Positions 22,000-33,675 of a stretch of 64,000 nt of DNA are shown piece by piece. The stretch covers positions 930,001 to 994,000 of the forward strand of contig JAKZZE010000001.1 in NCBI GenBank assembly GCA_024220505.1, read 5' to 3'. The notes beneath the pieces are model-generated. The model was not told where the DNA came from. It did not search any database and saw nothing but the letters and a program-made list of their open reading frames with translations. Each line of letters opens with the position of its first letter. Within the stretch, counting starts at the first letter, position 1. The DNA comes from Rhizopus arrhizus (Eukaryota > Mucoromycota > Mucoromycetes > Mucorales > Rhizopodaceae). The position numbers and the translations under genes were made by a program.

Positions 22000-22500
22000 G
22001 TTACAAGGAGTGTAAAATTATAAAAAGAAAAGAAAAGAGGCAAATTAAAGAGCGCACGTACACACACACGATGCAATTGTTTGTGCTGAGACTCAATTTG
22101 CAAATGACGAAGTTTTCTTTTTTATTTCCATCTCGTGAACAGTTTATTATGCAAAAAAAAAAAAAAATTAAAGCATATCACAAAATGTACAGCAAGCTTA
22201 TTTAAATGTAACAGTTCTTCTGCTTTTTTATTCGAATTCGCTTACAGTTTGCTTTAAATGAATTTTTTTCGGATATTAAATTAAAAAAGGGATATACAAT
22301 TGTTCCAATAAACTATGTCGGCCAACCAGATATAAAATCTTGCCCAATCAGATATAAAGTCTCGCTTAATTAAAATATTGTCCTCACCAAAGATAAAACT
22401 CTGTTTTTCTTAATAACCTTCTTAATATTTATTACAGCATTGTTGAGATGAAGAACTCTTTTTTTTATGAAGATGGACAAAACAACATTTAAGATGAAGA
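22000..22500. other. CK1 5' flank with short direct repeats
   Basis: Upstream of CK1 (minus strand). A 21-bp-spaced direct repeat with core CAGATATAAA occurs at about 22327 and 22348, followed by a weaker third GATAAAA unit near 22393. It may mark the edge of the transposon remnant that follows. Confidence 0.35.
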
Positions 22501-22510
22501 GGGTCATTTA

Positions 22511-23815
22511 ATGTATGATCCTATGGAAGATGTTATGTCAACTGTCGACGATCCCAATATTGTTCTCAAATCTTTAATAGACCATTCCTCTTATATGGAA
22601 AATAAACTATTGGAAAGAGCGACTGAACCTAAGAAGTCAACTACTGCAAAGCCAGTAAAAGTTGCTCAAAAGAAGACAAATGCAGACTATAGCATTAGTC
22701 AAAGGGTGGCGTTCATTAATCATATGATCGAATTACCTGAGGGACAGAGGTTTGCTGCTGTGGTCGGGAAAGAATTGGGCATTAAGGCTCGCACTACTCA
22801 ACGATGGTGGAGAAGTTACGAAGAGACTGGAGAAATCCCTATCAAAAAATCCACAAGAAATCCAAGGCGACCAAGCAACTTTACAGAGGAACACAAAGCT
22901 CATGCCTTGAACCTCATTGATAACGACCCACAGGCTACTGTTTGAGATGTAGTTAAAAGCTTGACTAAACCCTTTGAGAATTTTTCTTTGACAAAATCAG
23001 CTGTCCATAAGCACATGAACGAAACTTGTAACCTATCGATCAAAAACCTCATTTCGAGTCTGAGAAGCGTAATAGCTCTGAAAACTTACAAGAGAGATAC
23101 GAGTGATTTATGAAATGGAAGGATTCTGATGCTGACTTTACGAAAAATTGTATTTTTATTAATAAATCAGGGTTTCATATCAATATGTGAAAGAATTACG
23201 CGTGGTCAAGAAAGTCAGAGATTGCAGTTGTGAAACTGCCTCAAACAAGAGCTCCTCATACAATATTTAGTGCTATATCCACGAAAGGCGTCATTCATAT
23301 TGTATTGAGAGAATCTCCACCACCATCCGCGAAAGATACGAGAAAACGTACGAAGGACAATAAAAGCAAGAAGAGGGCAGTTACCGTAGTCGAGGGCCAG
23401 ACCGATATTACTGAATAGTCACAGAAAACCTCCAAGGGAAACACTTCTGCCCATTATATGAAGTTCATTAGCGAACACCTTGATATTCTGGATTATATGG
23501 GAGATATGAAAGGGTCTTACCTGATTATGGATCATTGCTCTATCCACAATTCTAAACTTATGCAAAACAAGATCTTGAGAAGAGATTACAAGTTTATGTA
23601 CTTGCCAACATACTCCCCAGAAATTAATGCAATTGAACAATTCTGGTCTTTTGTCAAAGGAAAAATGAAGCGTGACAAACTTTAGAATCAAAGACTATGT
23701 CTAGTAGAATCAAAGATGCATGTGAACAAGTCCTATTAAGTGATTTATATGGTTTTGCAAACCATTCAAAACGCCAAATTTCGAAATGTTGTGATAAAAT
23801 TCCTTTTTAAACCTC
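22511..23815 (+). pseudogene. Tc1/mariner-like (DDE_3) transposase pseudogene
   Basis: DNA transposase remnant. The first open part (22511-22945) has an N-terminal region then a helix-turn-helix: VGKELGIKARTTQRWWRSYE and RRPSNFTEEHKAHALNLIDN. After an in-frame TGA, further stops and frame changes, the DDE core is recognisable: INKSGFHI (position of the first acidic residue, here Asn-Lys), VVKLPQTRAPHTIFSAIS (23230-23418), YLIMDHCSIHNSK and PTYSPEINAIEQFWSFVKGK (23458-23685, second Asp and final Glu region). At least four stops; inactive. The related remnants near 40.5, 51.3 and 62.7 kb carry LIDEAASHIILKG at the equivalent position. Terminal repeats were not identified. Confidence 0.85.
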
Positions 23816-24189
23816 TTCAAGTATGCACTCTTTCAAGAAATTATTGGGATAGAAACAAATAATAATAGAATTGAACACATGGACGGAAAAGTTTTTTTTT
23901 TTGTAAGATAAGACAACGTAATTAATAAGGTTAGAGATAGGAGATTTTCGTACCGTCACCATTTTAATACGTTTGAGTAAGGGAAGTGGAATAGAATTGT
24001 ACTTTTTTTTCTCGGGTACATCCTATACAGGTGAAGGTTCGGGAACTGCCAGATTTTGCAAAAAAATTTCTAGTAATCTTTGTGCGCAACATATCCGTTT
24101 ATTCAGGATCTATTTCTTTTTACCAATATTCGATTTTATCATTTGTTTTCGTCCCATATATTGTTCAAGTTGTGTAGAAGGAAAGTAAA

Positions 24190-25064
24190 GCGCGAATCAG
24201 GGAGCATGTACTTCACCATATTGGAAGTTGAAGTGGAGCAAACAAGTATTATGTTATGCGCGAAGGATAATTAAATTTTTGGGACAGTGCTTCCTAGTAA
24301 TTTCAGATCCAATTTTATCTCCAAGCTGTAATAAAAGGTCAATATACTGGATAATCACTCCAGACAAAATTCATATATACTTGTATTTCTTAAGCTCTTC
24401 TTCTGTCTGCATATTCTCCACGACCTTCTTCCAAAGCTCCCAAATTTCTAACTCTATATTTTCCTGTACAACTATTTCGATTTCTTCTTCGGATTCCAAT
24501 TAGTAATCATACAAAAAAACTGTTAGCATTTCTGGTTTTTTTCTTATGGTCGGATAGCTTGTAATTACTGAATCAGGGAGTAAGAAATCGTAACTTCTAG
24601 GAGCTACAAAAGCTATAGGTAAAGATGATTCTTTGGAAATCTTCCTTTTTTTGTTGTTATTTTCAGTAGGTAACGCTTGAGTCCCATAGTTCGTTGCGGC
24701 AATATTTATGTTGTTACGTTTTGTAAAAAATTAAATTTTTTAGTTCGCCAGTTGGCTACGCGTCATTAATACCCCTATTGTATTCAAAGTTTTGAGTTTT
24801 ATCTTTTATCTTGGTATTATCGACATGTTCTAGTAACCCATCGATGTATGTGTTGATTTCTTTATCTTTAATACAACCATTAATATCTTAAAGGCGTTAC
24901 TTATAACGAGTAATCACTTTTTGGAGATTCGGTTAAATATATTTATTGCTTAATTCGTATTCCTTGTACTTGTTAAAAGCCCAATCAAGCAAAATACGAT
25001 TTCTAAATAGTCATATTCCTTGTCATCTGATAACGCGATCTTGGAATTCAAATTTAGCATTTTT
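24190..25064 (-). pseudogene. Decayed protein-coding remnant, unrecognised
   Basis: Minus strand: starts MLNLNSKIALSDDKEYDYLE (25060), frameshifts near 24990, and later gives long sensible pieces: SLPIAFVAPRSYDFLLPDSV, then TSYPTIRKKPEMLTVFLYDY, a TAA, and IELEIWELWKKVVENMQTEE followed by ELKKYKYI and another stop, then LLLQLGDKIGSEITRKHCPK. Stops and frame changes are scattered, so it is dead. I do not recognise the family; a decayed transposon accessory gene is possible. Confidence 0.45.
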
Positions 25065-25359
25065 GAATTTTAAAAGAAGGTGACAGTTGCTGATATGTAT
25101 GTTATGCTTAGTTTCTTTATACGATGAAGTGCTAACAGAAACCAATTAATAGAAGATTGTAAGAGACTATTAATGTACAATAAAAATAAGATTAGCAATA
25201 ACACTAGTTCTTGACTTCAATTGCATGAACATGCAAAAAAATATACTCGGCACCCAAAATTAATATAAGGTAATTGGGGGAAATATACAATCGTACAGAA
25301 AATTATGGTTATATGATTAATAAAGTAAATGATGTATCTATTGAATATTCGTTTTCATG

Positions 25360-25870
25360 TTAATTCTTTTGATGTTCTTTTCTATTTAGTACGTTGGCAT
25401 ATTGGGCGAACAATGCGTCCATAGATCGTTGTCTTGATGTATCCTGTGAGAGCAGAAAATAATAGGTAAGAAAAATAATCTCGATCAATTGTGATGCGGT
25501 GAAGCTGATTATTTTCCTTTCCTCTTATTTTCGTTTACATCTTCTTCAATAACGTCTGTTAATTATCCAATTACACAGAAGAGCATACCATTAGGATCAC
25601 TATGAAAAGGAACATCGCTTGAATACAAAATAGTCTTCAAAAATCAAAACGGAATCAAAGGCGATGCGCGACCAACTTTCGATTTTGTCAAAGGGGCAAA
25701 GTCCCCTAGCGAAGTGGTCAAGTTCTTTCTGCTGAATTGGTCTCTCATCTGGCGGTACTAGCTCCAATATCCATGGTCATTTTCTGTTTGTTTGCTCGTG
25801 GGTTTAAGACCTGTTATTAAAAAAGTTTCTTATGATAACCAGCTAAAAATGCGACATCCAAATAAAAATC
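25360..25870 (-). pseudogene. Degenerate multi-exon remnant, unrecognised
   Basis: Minus strand frame reading YRQMRDQFSRKNLTTSLGDF, APLTKSKVGRASPLIPF, a TGA, then FLKTILYSSDVPFHSDPN. A 33-nt gap with GT-AG ends (25588-25556) and a 95-nt GT-AG intron (25538-25444) join it to VIEEDDTSRQRSMDALFAQY then ANVLNRKEHQKN and a TAA at 25360-25362. Two in-frame stops (a TAG near 25805 and the TGA) indicate decay. Family unknown; it could belong with the remnant at 24.2-25.1 kb. Confidence 0.4.
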
Positions 25871-26900
25871 CTCATACACAAAAAAAAAAAAGGTTTCAAA
25901 AAAGAATAATGGCGGCTTTCATGGAACTGTATTACGCTTAACTCTGGAGACAGACTAGCGTAGTTACGAGATTCTGTGTGCCATAAGTCTATTCAATGCG
26001 TTTCTCTAGAATATACTTTTTTATTCATTTATCATTTATTGTTGACTTATCCTGACTTACTTCTTTTTCTTTTAGTCTTATATAATAATAGATACTTATT
26101 TGGTTTGTTTATAGACAGATATTTCCTTTTATGTATCTTTCATTGGATGGTTTAACTTATTTATTTTGAACATTAGATAAATGTATCATTATGTAGCATT
26201 ATTCTGTTTATAAATCCTGAATAAAGAAGTAAACAGGATAATAAAAATCTATAAATTATATTTAAAGCCTTTTGAATACCACTAATACTAGGTTTTCATA
26301 TTAATATACCTATAAGAAGTATCCCTAAATAAATCAAATAGGAATATAAAGAGCTTTACTATTTTAATATATGAAGCACTTTTTCTCTCTCAAACTAAAT
26401 CATCTTTTACTGTTGTCTTAGCGTTCAAATTTACTATTTCTATTCAATAATAAGGAGCTATTCAAAAGCTATAATATTTGCTACTAGCCACTTTTTTTTT
26501 TTATTATTATTCTTTGAGTTTAGATTTAATACTTTTGACAGCTTATATGCATCTGTCGATCGGGAATTCTCTCTCCTTAATCTCTACTGTTACATCTGTC
26601 TCCCTCTTTTCTCCTTACTCTCTATCTCTCTCTCTCTTTGTATTTTTTCCCTTAAAACCTTAAATGTAGTCTAACCAATAAGAACTACATTGGGAAACCA
26701 AGGCAATTTTCTTATGACATGAGAAACAACTCTTGTAGAAAAATAAAAAATAAACGACTTTTAAGCTTAAAAAGTTATTTTTCATTTTTCCCTAAAAACC
26801 TCCTTGTCTATAAATTGATCCAAATTCAAATCAGCTTTTTCTTTTTTTTTTTCTTTTGCTTCTTTCATACCAACATTATTTAATTTATTGAAAAAAAAAG
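25871..26900. other. Gene-less AT-rich stretch
   Basis: No supported gene. A CT-rich stretch lies at about 26565-26640, and the last 150 bp before 26905 look like the promoter and T-rich 5' UTR of the secreted-protein gene. Confidence 0.4.
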
Positions 26901-26904
26901 GAAG

Positions 26905-27327
26905 ATGTATACATCACATTTTGCTTTTCTTATCATTTTAATTATCGCAATTACTTTTATTCAAGAGACTTCAAGCAAGCCCATCAAGCATGTTAAGAGA
27001 TCTCCCACAACCCAAGGTGTGCCTGTCGCCCAAGGTTATTCGCCAGGCTATCCAGGAAGCTATCCGCCAGGTTATCCGCCAGGTTATCCGAATGCTTATC
27101 CACCACAACCGCCTCCTCCACCACCTCCTCCACCACAGCCACAACCACCTCCTTCACCACCGCCAGCAGGATTGCCTTTCAAAGACATGATTCCAGCACT
27201 CGGTGGCCCTGTAAAACTTCCATCTCCACCAACACTTGCAGTTCCCGCTCTTGGCTTTCCTTCTCTACCTACTCTTCCACCCCTGCCTGACCTTAGTGGA
27301 TTAGGTGGCCCACCACCAGCAGATTAA
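26905..27327 (+). CDS. Secreted proline-rich low-complexity protein (copy 1)
   Basis: 140 residues, intronless. N-terminal signal peptide (FAFLIILIIAITFIQETSS), then KPIKHVKRS: the Lys-Arg is a likely Kex2-type processing site ending a short propeptide. The mature part has GYSPGYPGSYPPGYPPGYP repeats, a nine-proline run, then LPSPP/LPTLPPLPDL repeats. No Cys. Likely a cell-wall or extracellular protein; function unknown. Paired with a similar gene about 600 bp downstream on the same strand, with the same signal-KPI-KR layout. A 19-nt A run follows the stop. Confidence 0.7.
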   Translation: MYTSHFAFLIILIIAITFIQETSSKPIKHVKRSPTTQGVPVAQGYSPGYPGSYPPGYPPGYPNAYPPQPPPPPPPPPQPQPPPSPPPAGLPFKDMIPALGGPVKLPSPPTLAVPALGFPSLPTLPPLPDLSGLGGPPPAD

Positions 27328-27927
27328 AGTAAAAAAAAAAAAAAAAAAAGAAAAAAAAAGTAATGTAGAAAGTCAAAAGAAAGTGTTTGCTTTTTGTTTT
27401 TATTGTTTCTTTTGTTTAAAGATACATTTAGTATTGTATTACTGCCCATTTTCTTAAAATAAAACATAATATGCCATTCATTTAAAAAGCGATTGTAACT
27501 GCAATTTCTTTTCACTGTAATCTTGAAAAACCATAATGATTATATTAAGTATACCCTAGATTATCCAAAGAAGGGGAGTTTTTTTTTGTTATCTTTCGAG
27601 TTTGAATATAAAAAGATTTGTCACCTTTGTAAGTTTATTATACACCTCCTGCAGCGCCCTTTTGCCAAGTTTCGACAAGCTTTACTAAACAATGTTGGTG
27701 GAAATTAAGGAAAGGATCGACTTGAAGAAAAAGGAGTGGTTTTCAAGTATTGTCATTCTCCTTATTTATTTAGAAAGTGTAACCCCCCATGTTAATCTAG
27801 AGACGGGATAGACTTTATTAGTAAGAATTTTCTGGCTAATATGCATTCACATAAGCATCTTTATACCTTTATTTATATATCCCTCTTCCCTTTAAATCTT
27901 TCTCTTTCTCTTTGTTTATATAAAAAG

Positions 27928-28470
27928 ATGCATTCAAATATCTTGATTACGCTTTCAATTATCGCTATTTCCTTTCAACAGCTTGCAGAAGGCAAGCCAA
28001 TACCAGTATCACATCCTCAACATGAGATCATCAAGCGCAACATCTGCTCTCAAGTCGAAATTGATGCTGGAACATGTGTTGTGGCAGACACCCAAACCTA
28101 TGATGCTGGGGTCGCCCCGTCTGCAGCTAGCTACCCAAATTACCAGTCTACAGCAAATAATGCTGCTACTGGTTATTCAACTACCAGCTATCCCGCCACG
28201 AGCTATTCAGAGCCGGCTTCTACAAGCAAAGGAAAAGGTTCACTAATCAAAATTCCTACTCTACCTCCACTTGGCTTACCAGGTCTTCCTGGGCTTCCTG
28301 AGCTTCCTGCTCTTCAATCTGCTCCTCAACCCGCTCCTGCACCAGCCTATTATCCTCCTTATCCTTATTACCCTCCCCCTCCTCCCCCTCCTTCTCCTCC
28401 AGCATCAAAAGAGGACGACGAAGCGGGTGATGACGATGATGATGACGACAGCAAAGAAGATGAAGCTTAA
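27928..28470 (+). CDS. Secreted proline-rich protein with acidic tail (copy 2)
   Basis: 180 residues from ATG 27928. An in-frame ATG at 27841 exists, but the downstream one gives a clean signal peptide (ILITLSIIAISFQQLAEG) and follows a TATATAAAAAG element. Propeptide KPIPVSHPQHEIIKR with a Lys-Arg site; the mature part has two Cys near its start (NICSQVEIDAGTCVV), Tyr/Ser/Thr-rich YPNYQ/TSYPATSY repeats, a LPGLPGLPELPAL block like copy 1, polyproline, and a C-terminal Asp/Glu stretch of about 25 residues. It appears to be a diverged tandem paralogue of the preceding gene. Confidence 0.7.
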   Translation: MHSNILITLSIIAISFQQLAEGKPIPVSHPQHEIIKRNICSQVEIDAGTCVVADTQTYDAGVAPSAASYPNYQSTANNAATGYSTTSYPATSYSEPASTSKGKGSLIKIPTLPPLGLPGLPGLPELPALQSAPQPAPAPAYYPPYPYYPPPPPPPSPPASKEDDEAGDDDDDDDSKEDEA

Positions 28471-29239
28471 GCTAATTTTATCTTTGATTTTATTTTAAAA
28501 AAAAATAACAATAAAAGGCAATTTCTTTTCTTCCTTTATGTTTTCTGTTTTGTATATTAATCATATTTTATTTAATAAATTGTCAATACACCCAGTGATT
28601 ATACTGTGTAGAAGAGAAAAAAATGCTCTCTTTTTTAATAAAATCCTTTTATTCACAATTCCCGTGTAAGAGATATGACCTACGAGATGGTTTGATTAAT
28701 GGACTTGGTCATCTATATATCAGAACCTATCTTTGACTTATATAAATAACCGCGGGGTCAATAAAAACTATCACAATCGCTCGTTACACTTACTGAATCT
28801 AACGGGATCTTTTTAACACACTGGACCGTCATTTTGTTGCTTATAAATAGAACCATTTTTTAAACAGGCTTTGCTTTTAACTTCTCTTATCCGATGCCTC
28901 TTTTTGTTTGTCATTTATCTTGATGAGTGCTAGAGTAACTCAAATGCTTCTGATCGTCATCCCAAGCATTTGTTAGCTGAGGTTCATATTGCCTCCAGCA
29001 TAAAAGTTTATATTAACTGACAATTACGCTTCTATACGTGTATTTGACAGATTATCCTTTTTTACTTTGGTACAGAACTTTCTGTGAAACACTTTCAACT
29101 TTCAAAAAGAAAATAATTATACAAAATTAATTACAGCCATTTATTGATCCTTTCCTCCTCATCCATCAATATTTTCAAAATGTTCTTTTTATGTATAAAA
29201 GGGCACTGTTTTATTACAATGAAATCCAGCTTCAACTCT
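28471..29239. other. Gene-less stretch
   Basis: About 770 bp between the secreted-protein gene and the 3' end of the FAD oxidoreductase gene. AT-rich with A/T runs; no coherent frame or structured element seen. Confidence 0.4.
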
Positions 29240-30516
29240 TTAAGAAGGAATAAAGAAACTCGCCACGTCTTGACTCACGCAGCTAACTTTTCCATCAAGC
29301 AAATACTCTGATATCATCTTACCGGTAATAGGGGAATTCAGGATCCCCCAAAATGAGTGTCCGGTAGCCAAATACAAGTTTTTATAGCCTGCATGAGGTC
29401 CAATCAAAGGTGCTCCTGTTTCGTCTGATATAGGTAAATAGCAGGCTTGACGTTTGATAAGTTTAGCATTTTGACTTGAAAGTTTGTAAGAGATATGACC
29501 AGCTTGATGGATAAGGGCATCAATGGCTTTTGCGTCTACGACAACTTGATCGGCCGATGTGGGTAATGGCTCTTTATCAGATGCTCCACAAATGTAAACC
29601 GTTTCATCCTAATAAAGAAAAAAATATAGTGAGTACAGCATACGATGTGTGTTTATCAACATCTTACAGATCTTGGATAAACCTAGTCCAAACAAAATGA
29701 AAACGAGTATAAGAAAGACATGAAGAGTAAGCTTTTTTGACTTACCTCAGGTTCAGATGTCTTTGATTCATGTAGGATGGTCGTAAACAAGGCCTGTCCA
29801 GGTATTTTATCCTTTGGCTGTAAGACAATTGAATGTACATGCGAGCCACTGATCGGAATCGTATCATTCATCAAAGGAAGTTGACCACTCCAAGGACCCA
29901 TCGCGACTACCACACGATCTGCTCGTAACTCGGTTCCATCCTCTAGCACGACACCGCCAATGTCCCTGTCATTTTCATGAATCAATTTCGAGACGCCTCG
30001 ACCGATCTTTATCTCCACCCGACCCGTTCTCTTGGCTTCCTCTAGCAGTTTACGCGTAAAGAACTCGGGATGAAGTTGAGCCGTGGTTCGTTTTGTGCCG
30101 ATTTGCTCAATCGAACGAGCGGGATTGGTCCAATCGAGCGAGTCCTTTGAGGCCTTACCCTTCGGATCAAATACGACAGAGTAAGTATCCAAGGGTCTGT
30201 ATCCATATTGGCTCTCACCATCCAATTCTTTGGCAAGCTCTTGGTGAAGTTTAAATGAAGTTCGAGAAAATGATCCAAGATACCCTGAATGGTCGTTCCT
30301 ACAAAAAAGTTATTTTATCTCCTTTTATGTCTTTTTTTTTATTTCTTACCAGTCTAGCGCAAGGAATCCACCCGATTTTCCACTTGCTCCACACGCGATA
30401 TCTGTTTTTTCAACAAGAGTTACTGTACAGGATGGACTCTTGGAGAGATAATATGCAGTACAGGCACCCATGACACCTGCTCCAATAATGACAATATTTA
30501 AGGGCTTATCTGTCAT
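29240..30516 (-). CDS. FAD-dependent oxidoreductase, DAO family (Tda3-like)
   Basis: Flavoprotein with the DAO fold. Exons 30516-30350, 30298-29746 and 29608-29240 join in frame (introns 51 and 137 nt), 362 residues. N-terminal dinucleotide-binding motif IVIIGAGVMGACTAYYLS, then CGASGKSGGFLALDW; FKLHQELAKELDGE, GTKRTTAQLHPEFFTRKLL, VVVAMGPWSG, RQACYLPI and LYLATGHSFWGILNSP match, in order, the blocks of the S. cerevisiae Tda3 family, whose members act at late endosomes in trafficking and whose substrate is unclear. Start MTDKPLN is preferred; an in-frame upstream ATG (30582) would add a hydrophobic leader. Confidence 0.85.
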
Positions 30517-32990
30517 ATTTTTTCGAATGAACAATAGAGAAAAAAAAAAAGAAGAGAGGAATCTAAAATGCACTATCAACATAAATTTTGTAAAAGTGAC
30601 GTTGTAAGTGTAATGATGGGGTGTATTACAAAAAAAGAAAGTCTTGCCAAAAGTAAATGAGGGGGTTTTCCTGCTCTCCTTTTTTCATATCCATTTTACG
30701 AGCTTACTTTCTATGGTAATAAACATGTCCAGATATCATTTTCATTCAAAACTAGAAAGGACGTATCGAAAATAAAGAATAGTACATAAAAGGAAATTAT
30801 ACGCCTAAAACTAGGAAAACAAAAGCCCCGCCCTGGTCATTTTGTCCAATAACATGACGAGCAGCTCCTTACATTCTATTCCAGAAGGAGAAAATGGCAA
30901 TCTATTAAAAAGACATTTGTTCTGGCAAACCAAAGCTTTCGTATTTTTATCTCATTTATTAGCTGGACTGTATTGTAGCAAAATCGCACATATTCGAGGA
31001 ACGCAGCGCCAAAAGTTAAAACGAATTGATGGATTAAGAGCCTTGTTTGAACTTTGGTATAACTCCCTACTCGCATATTTTACAGCAGTGTGCACTTGCA
31101 AGTGACGAGGCATTTTTATAAATTGATGACATCAAGCCCATAAAGGAAAAAAAAAAGGCAACCATGAAAGAATTGTTCAATTCTGACTGCAAAGGCAACA
31201 AATGTCTGAGCATTCACTTCAAATCTATAGGTAATGTTATTTTCCGGCCACTAGACGATTCAAAGTAGAGAAAAATCAAAACAATCAGTGTAAATAAAAG
31301 CTGTAGAAAGGATAGAAAATCCTTCGTAATGGGTTGCTCTTGATTATACCTAAAAGAGGATTTCGGTAGCGTTATTTTCGAAAAAGCTATTAAAAAATTT
31401 CTGAAAAAAAAAAAGTTTTGAACGCAAGGACATTTCTTTGAGTAGCATGTAAACCGCTTTACTTTAGTGGACAAAGCAATTACAAAGCAGGATTGTTTTT
31501 TTTTTTCAAATTGCTTTTCTTTTAAAAAAGGAGGAGGGAAAGTTTGTGCTTGTGGATCATTCAAGAGACAATGATGGTGACCACACAAAGAAAGGGAATT
31601 TAAATAAAATTGGCTTTGGTTAAGCAAAAGATCAATGATGGCTTACATGCTGAATAAAAGCTAGTGTCTTTTAAAACGAGTAAATAAATACGTCACTTTA
31701 TAAAAGATACTTGGCTCAGAATTAAAGGAGAGAAGAGAATTATGATAGTATTGAGCATTCATATCTTAATCACACGTTTTCTTACTGCAATCATAATGGC
31801 AAACACAATCACAATAATAAAAAACATGCTTTTATATTAATTATTGACCTTTTTTAAATAATGAATATACTGACATGAATATATTTTACACAAATGTCTA
31901 ATTCAGTCATGTACAGTCTACAAAATGGTCTAGAAAATGATAATTACCTGCATATTTTTAAACTTTAATCTTTGGCGTCACTGTTTGGCTGGATAGTAAC
32001 ACAGATGTCTCTTTTTTAAAAGCCTCTCCCTTGTTCTAGTAGCATGGGCCATCTTTTATCTCCTTTGCAAGGATAGTGATTTTGATTTATAAATCAACAT
32101 CTTTAATGATAAAGTAATAAATAATCTATTGCTTCAAATGAATTAAGATGGGCCCATCATTGATTTTGATCGACTGAGGACTGCTGATGTTACAAAATAC
32201 CAGACTGTTGGAGAAATATGAAAGGAAGAAGGCGAACCGGAAACCTATTCTTTTTAGGAAATTGGTGATCTATTTCATTTAGACATAGATTACTTTAATA
32301 TAGCATATTGACATACCTTGTTTGATGGTAATTAATTTAATATAAGTTGTCAATGTCTAAAGAGTTGCGTGGGAGAAGGAAAAAAAGAGAATGTGGAAAG
32401 GAGATGTTGAGTCTTAGATTATTTCAGCCACCAATGTGTTATCAACATTTGATGGTATGACAAACGACGACAGCCCTTACTAAATTATAAAGTTGTAAAT
32501 ACATACAAATGAATAAAGAATTCCAAGGCTTCTTTGCCACTTGCAAGAAATAACGTGAAACAATATTTGTATATTACAAGCATCAAACAAAAATAAATAA
32601 ATGCGTTGTATTCTTGTTGGTGTAAATGCTATTCGTCTATAAATACTCTAGAAAATTTAGAATTACAAGTAATTATAAATTGCTAATGCTCCTTTTAGTA
32701 AAAACAAATACTCTTTTCAGGATATTAACTTTCAAATAAAATAAACACTTGTTTTGTTAATAAAATGTACAATGAACCCTTTTCAGCCATCTTAAAGGGA
32801 GTTTACGAAAAAAAAAAAAATTACTTTCTTGATTCACGTTATATTCAACTCTCCTAACAGACTTAGTTACAATGGGACCATTTTTGGATCCTCCCTCCTG
32901 ATTTTGCAAATTGATATAAATAAGCCTGTCTTTCTCTATCCCTCTTTTTTTTTTTTTTTTTCTTTTATTCTTTTCATTCCTTCCTTTGCT
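30517..32990. other. Long intergenic region, one weak ORF
   Basis: About 2.5 kb, AT-rich. The only frame with protein-like composition is 30854-31105 plus (84 codons from ATG: LFWQTKAFVFLSHLLAGLYC, then GTQRQKLKRIDGLRALFELW), which I cannot assign. The rest shows A/T runs without repeats or RNA features that I can support. Confidence 0.35.
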
Positions 32991-32993
32991 TAA

Positions 32994-33288
32994 ATGAAAG
33001 TTTGCTTTGTTTTGCTTACTGCTCTCTTGTTCAATGTCATGTTGGTTTTTGCAGTTAAGGAACCTTCGATTGTTGGAATAGTCGATCCTAGAGTAGATGA
33101 TCATAAAAGACTTGATCCTAATGTGCTTGATCCTAATGACACAAGTCGCAAAGTGAAGCGTGTAAAAGCTGCTATAAAAAAGAGACGTGCTGCCCGTGGT
33201 AAATAATGGGTTACGTATTCATAACTTTCTGTTTAATATCTGTTGTATAGCTGGAAAATCCATATGTCCATATTTTCGCTGTGGATAG
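32994..33288 (+). CDS. Small secreted peptide precursor, dibasic-processed, spliced C-terminus
   Basis: Signal peptide MKVCFVLLTALLFNVMLVFA, then KEPSIVGIVDPRVDDHKRLD with repeated LDPNVLDPND, then a very basic stretch (RKVKR, IKKRRAAR). Read through, the frame stops at 33206 (70 residues). A GT-AG intron, 33199-33250 (GTAAAT...GTATAG, 52 nt), joins instead to a second exon giving AGKSICPYFRCG (80 residues). That form has two Cys, four residues apart, in a short C-terminal peptide behind several Lys-Arg/Arg-Arg sites, as in secreted signalling or effector peptides. Intron retention would switch the C-terminus. A TATATAAATAAG element is about 80 bp upstream. No family recognised. Confidence 0.55.
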
Positions 33289-33644
33289 AGATCTATCTTG
33301 ACCTATTTCTTCAATTCTTGTTGAAATAAATTGGTTGTACTTTTGTATCAGTAATTAATTTTAAGATTGCCACTTTTGTAAGAAAAGTTTAAAAATATCC
33401 TCATCTCTTTACTGTTCTGCAAAGACCCTGTTTCAGACACGTTTTGTTTTTAAAAAGAAAGACTATTTTTATCCTACAAGAATAAAATTAAGATTGTTAT
33501 TTCAGTAGGGAGACTAGATTGAATTATTTTGGTTATTGTTTGCGTGTGATCTTTTTCATGTATTTACATCAGAATAAAGTAAAGTTGATCAAAGTATCTT
33601 TATTTGAAAAAGAATATATTAACATCATCAAAACATATCCTATG

Positions 33645-33675
<31 letters not shown>

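Noticed and set aside
22511..23815. Possible functional transposase
   Set aside because: At least four in-frame stops or frameshifts and loss of the first acidic residue make it a pseudogene.
25695..25760. Second A-box-like motif (TAGCGAAGTGG)
   Set aside because: No B-box or clover-leaf pairing follows; the region reads better as a decayed coding remnant on the minus strand.
27841..27927. Upstream in-frame start for secreted protein copy 2
   Set aside because: It adds a Ser/Phe/Leu-rich leader before a perfect signal peptide and lies upstream of the TATA-like element.
31214..31627. Minus-strand ORF of 137 codons
   Set aside because: Phe/Lys-rich composition derived from A/T runs, with no motif or splice context.
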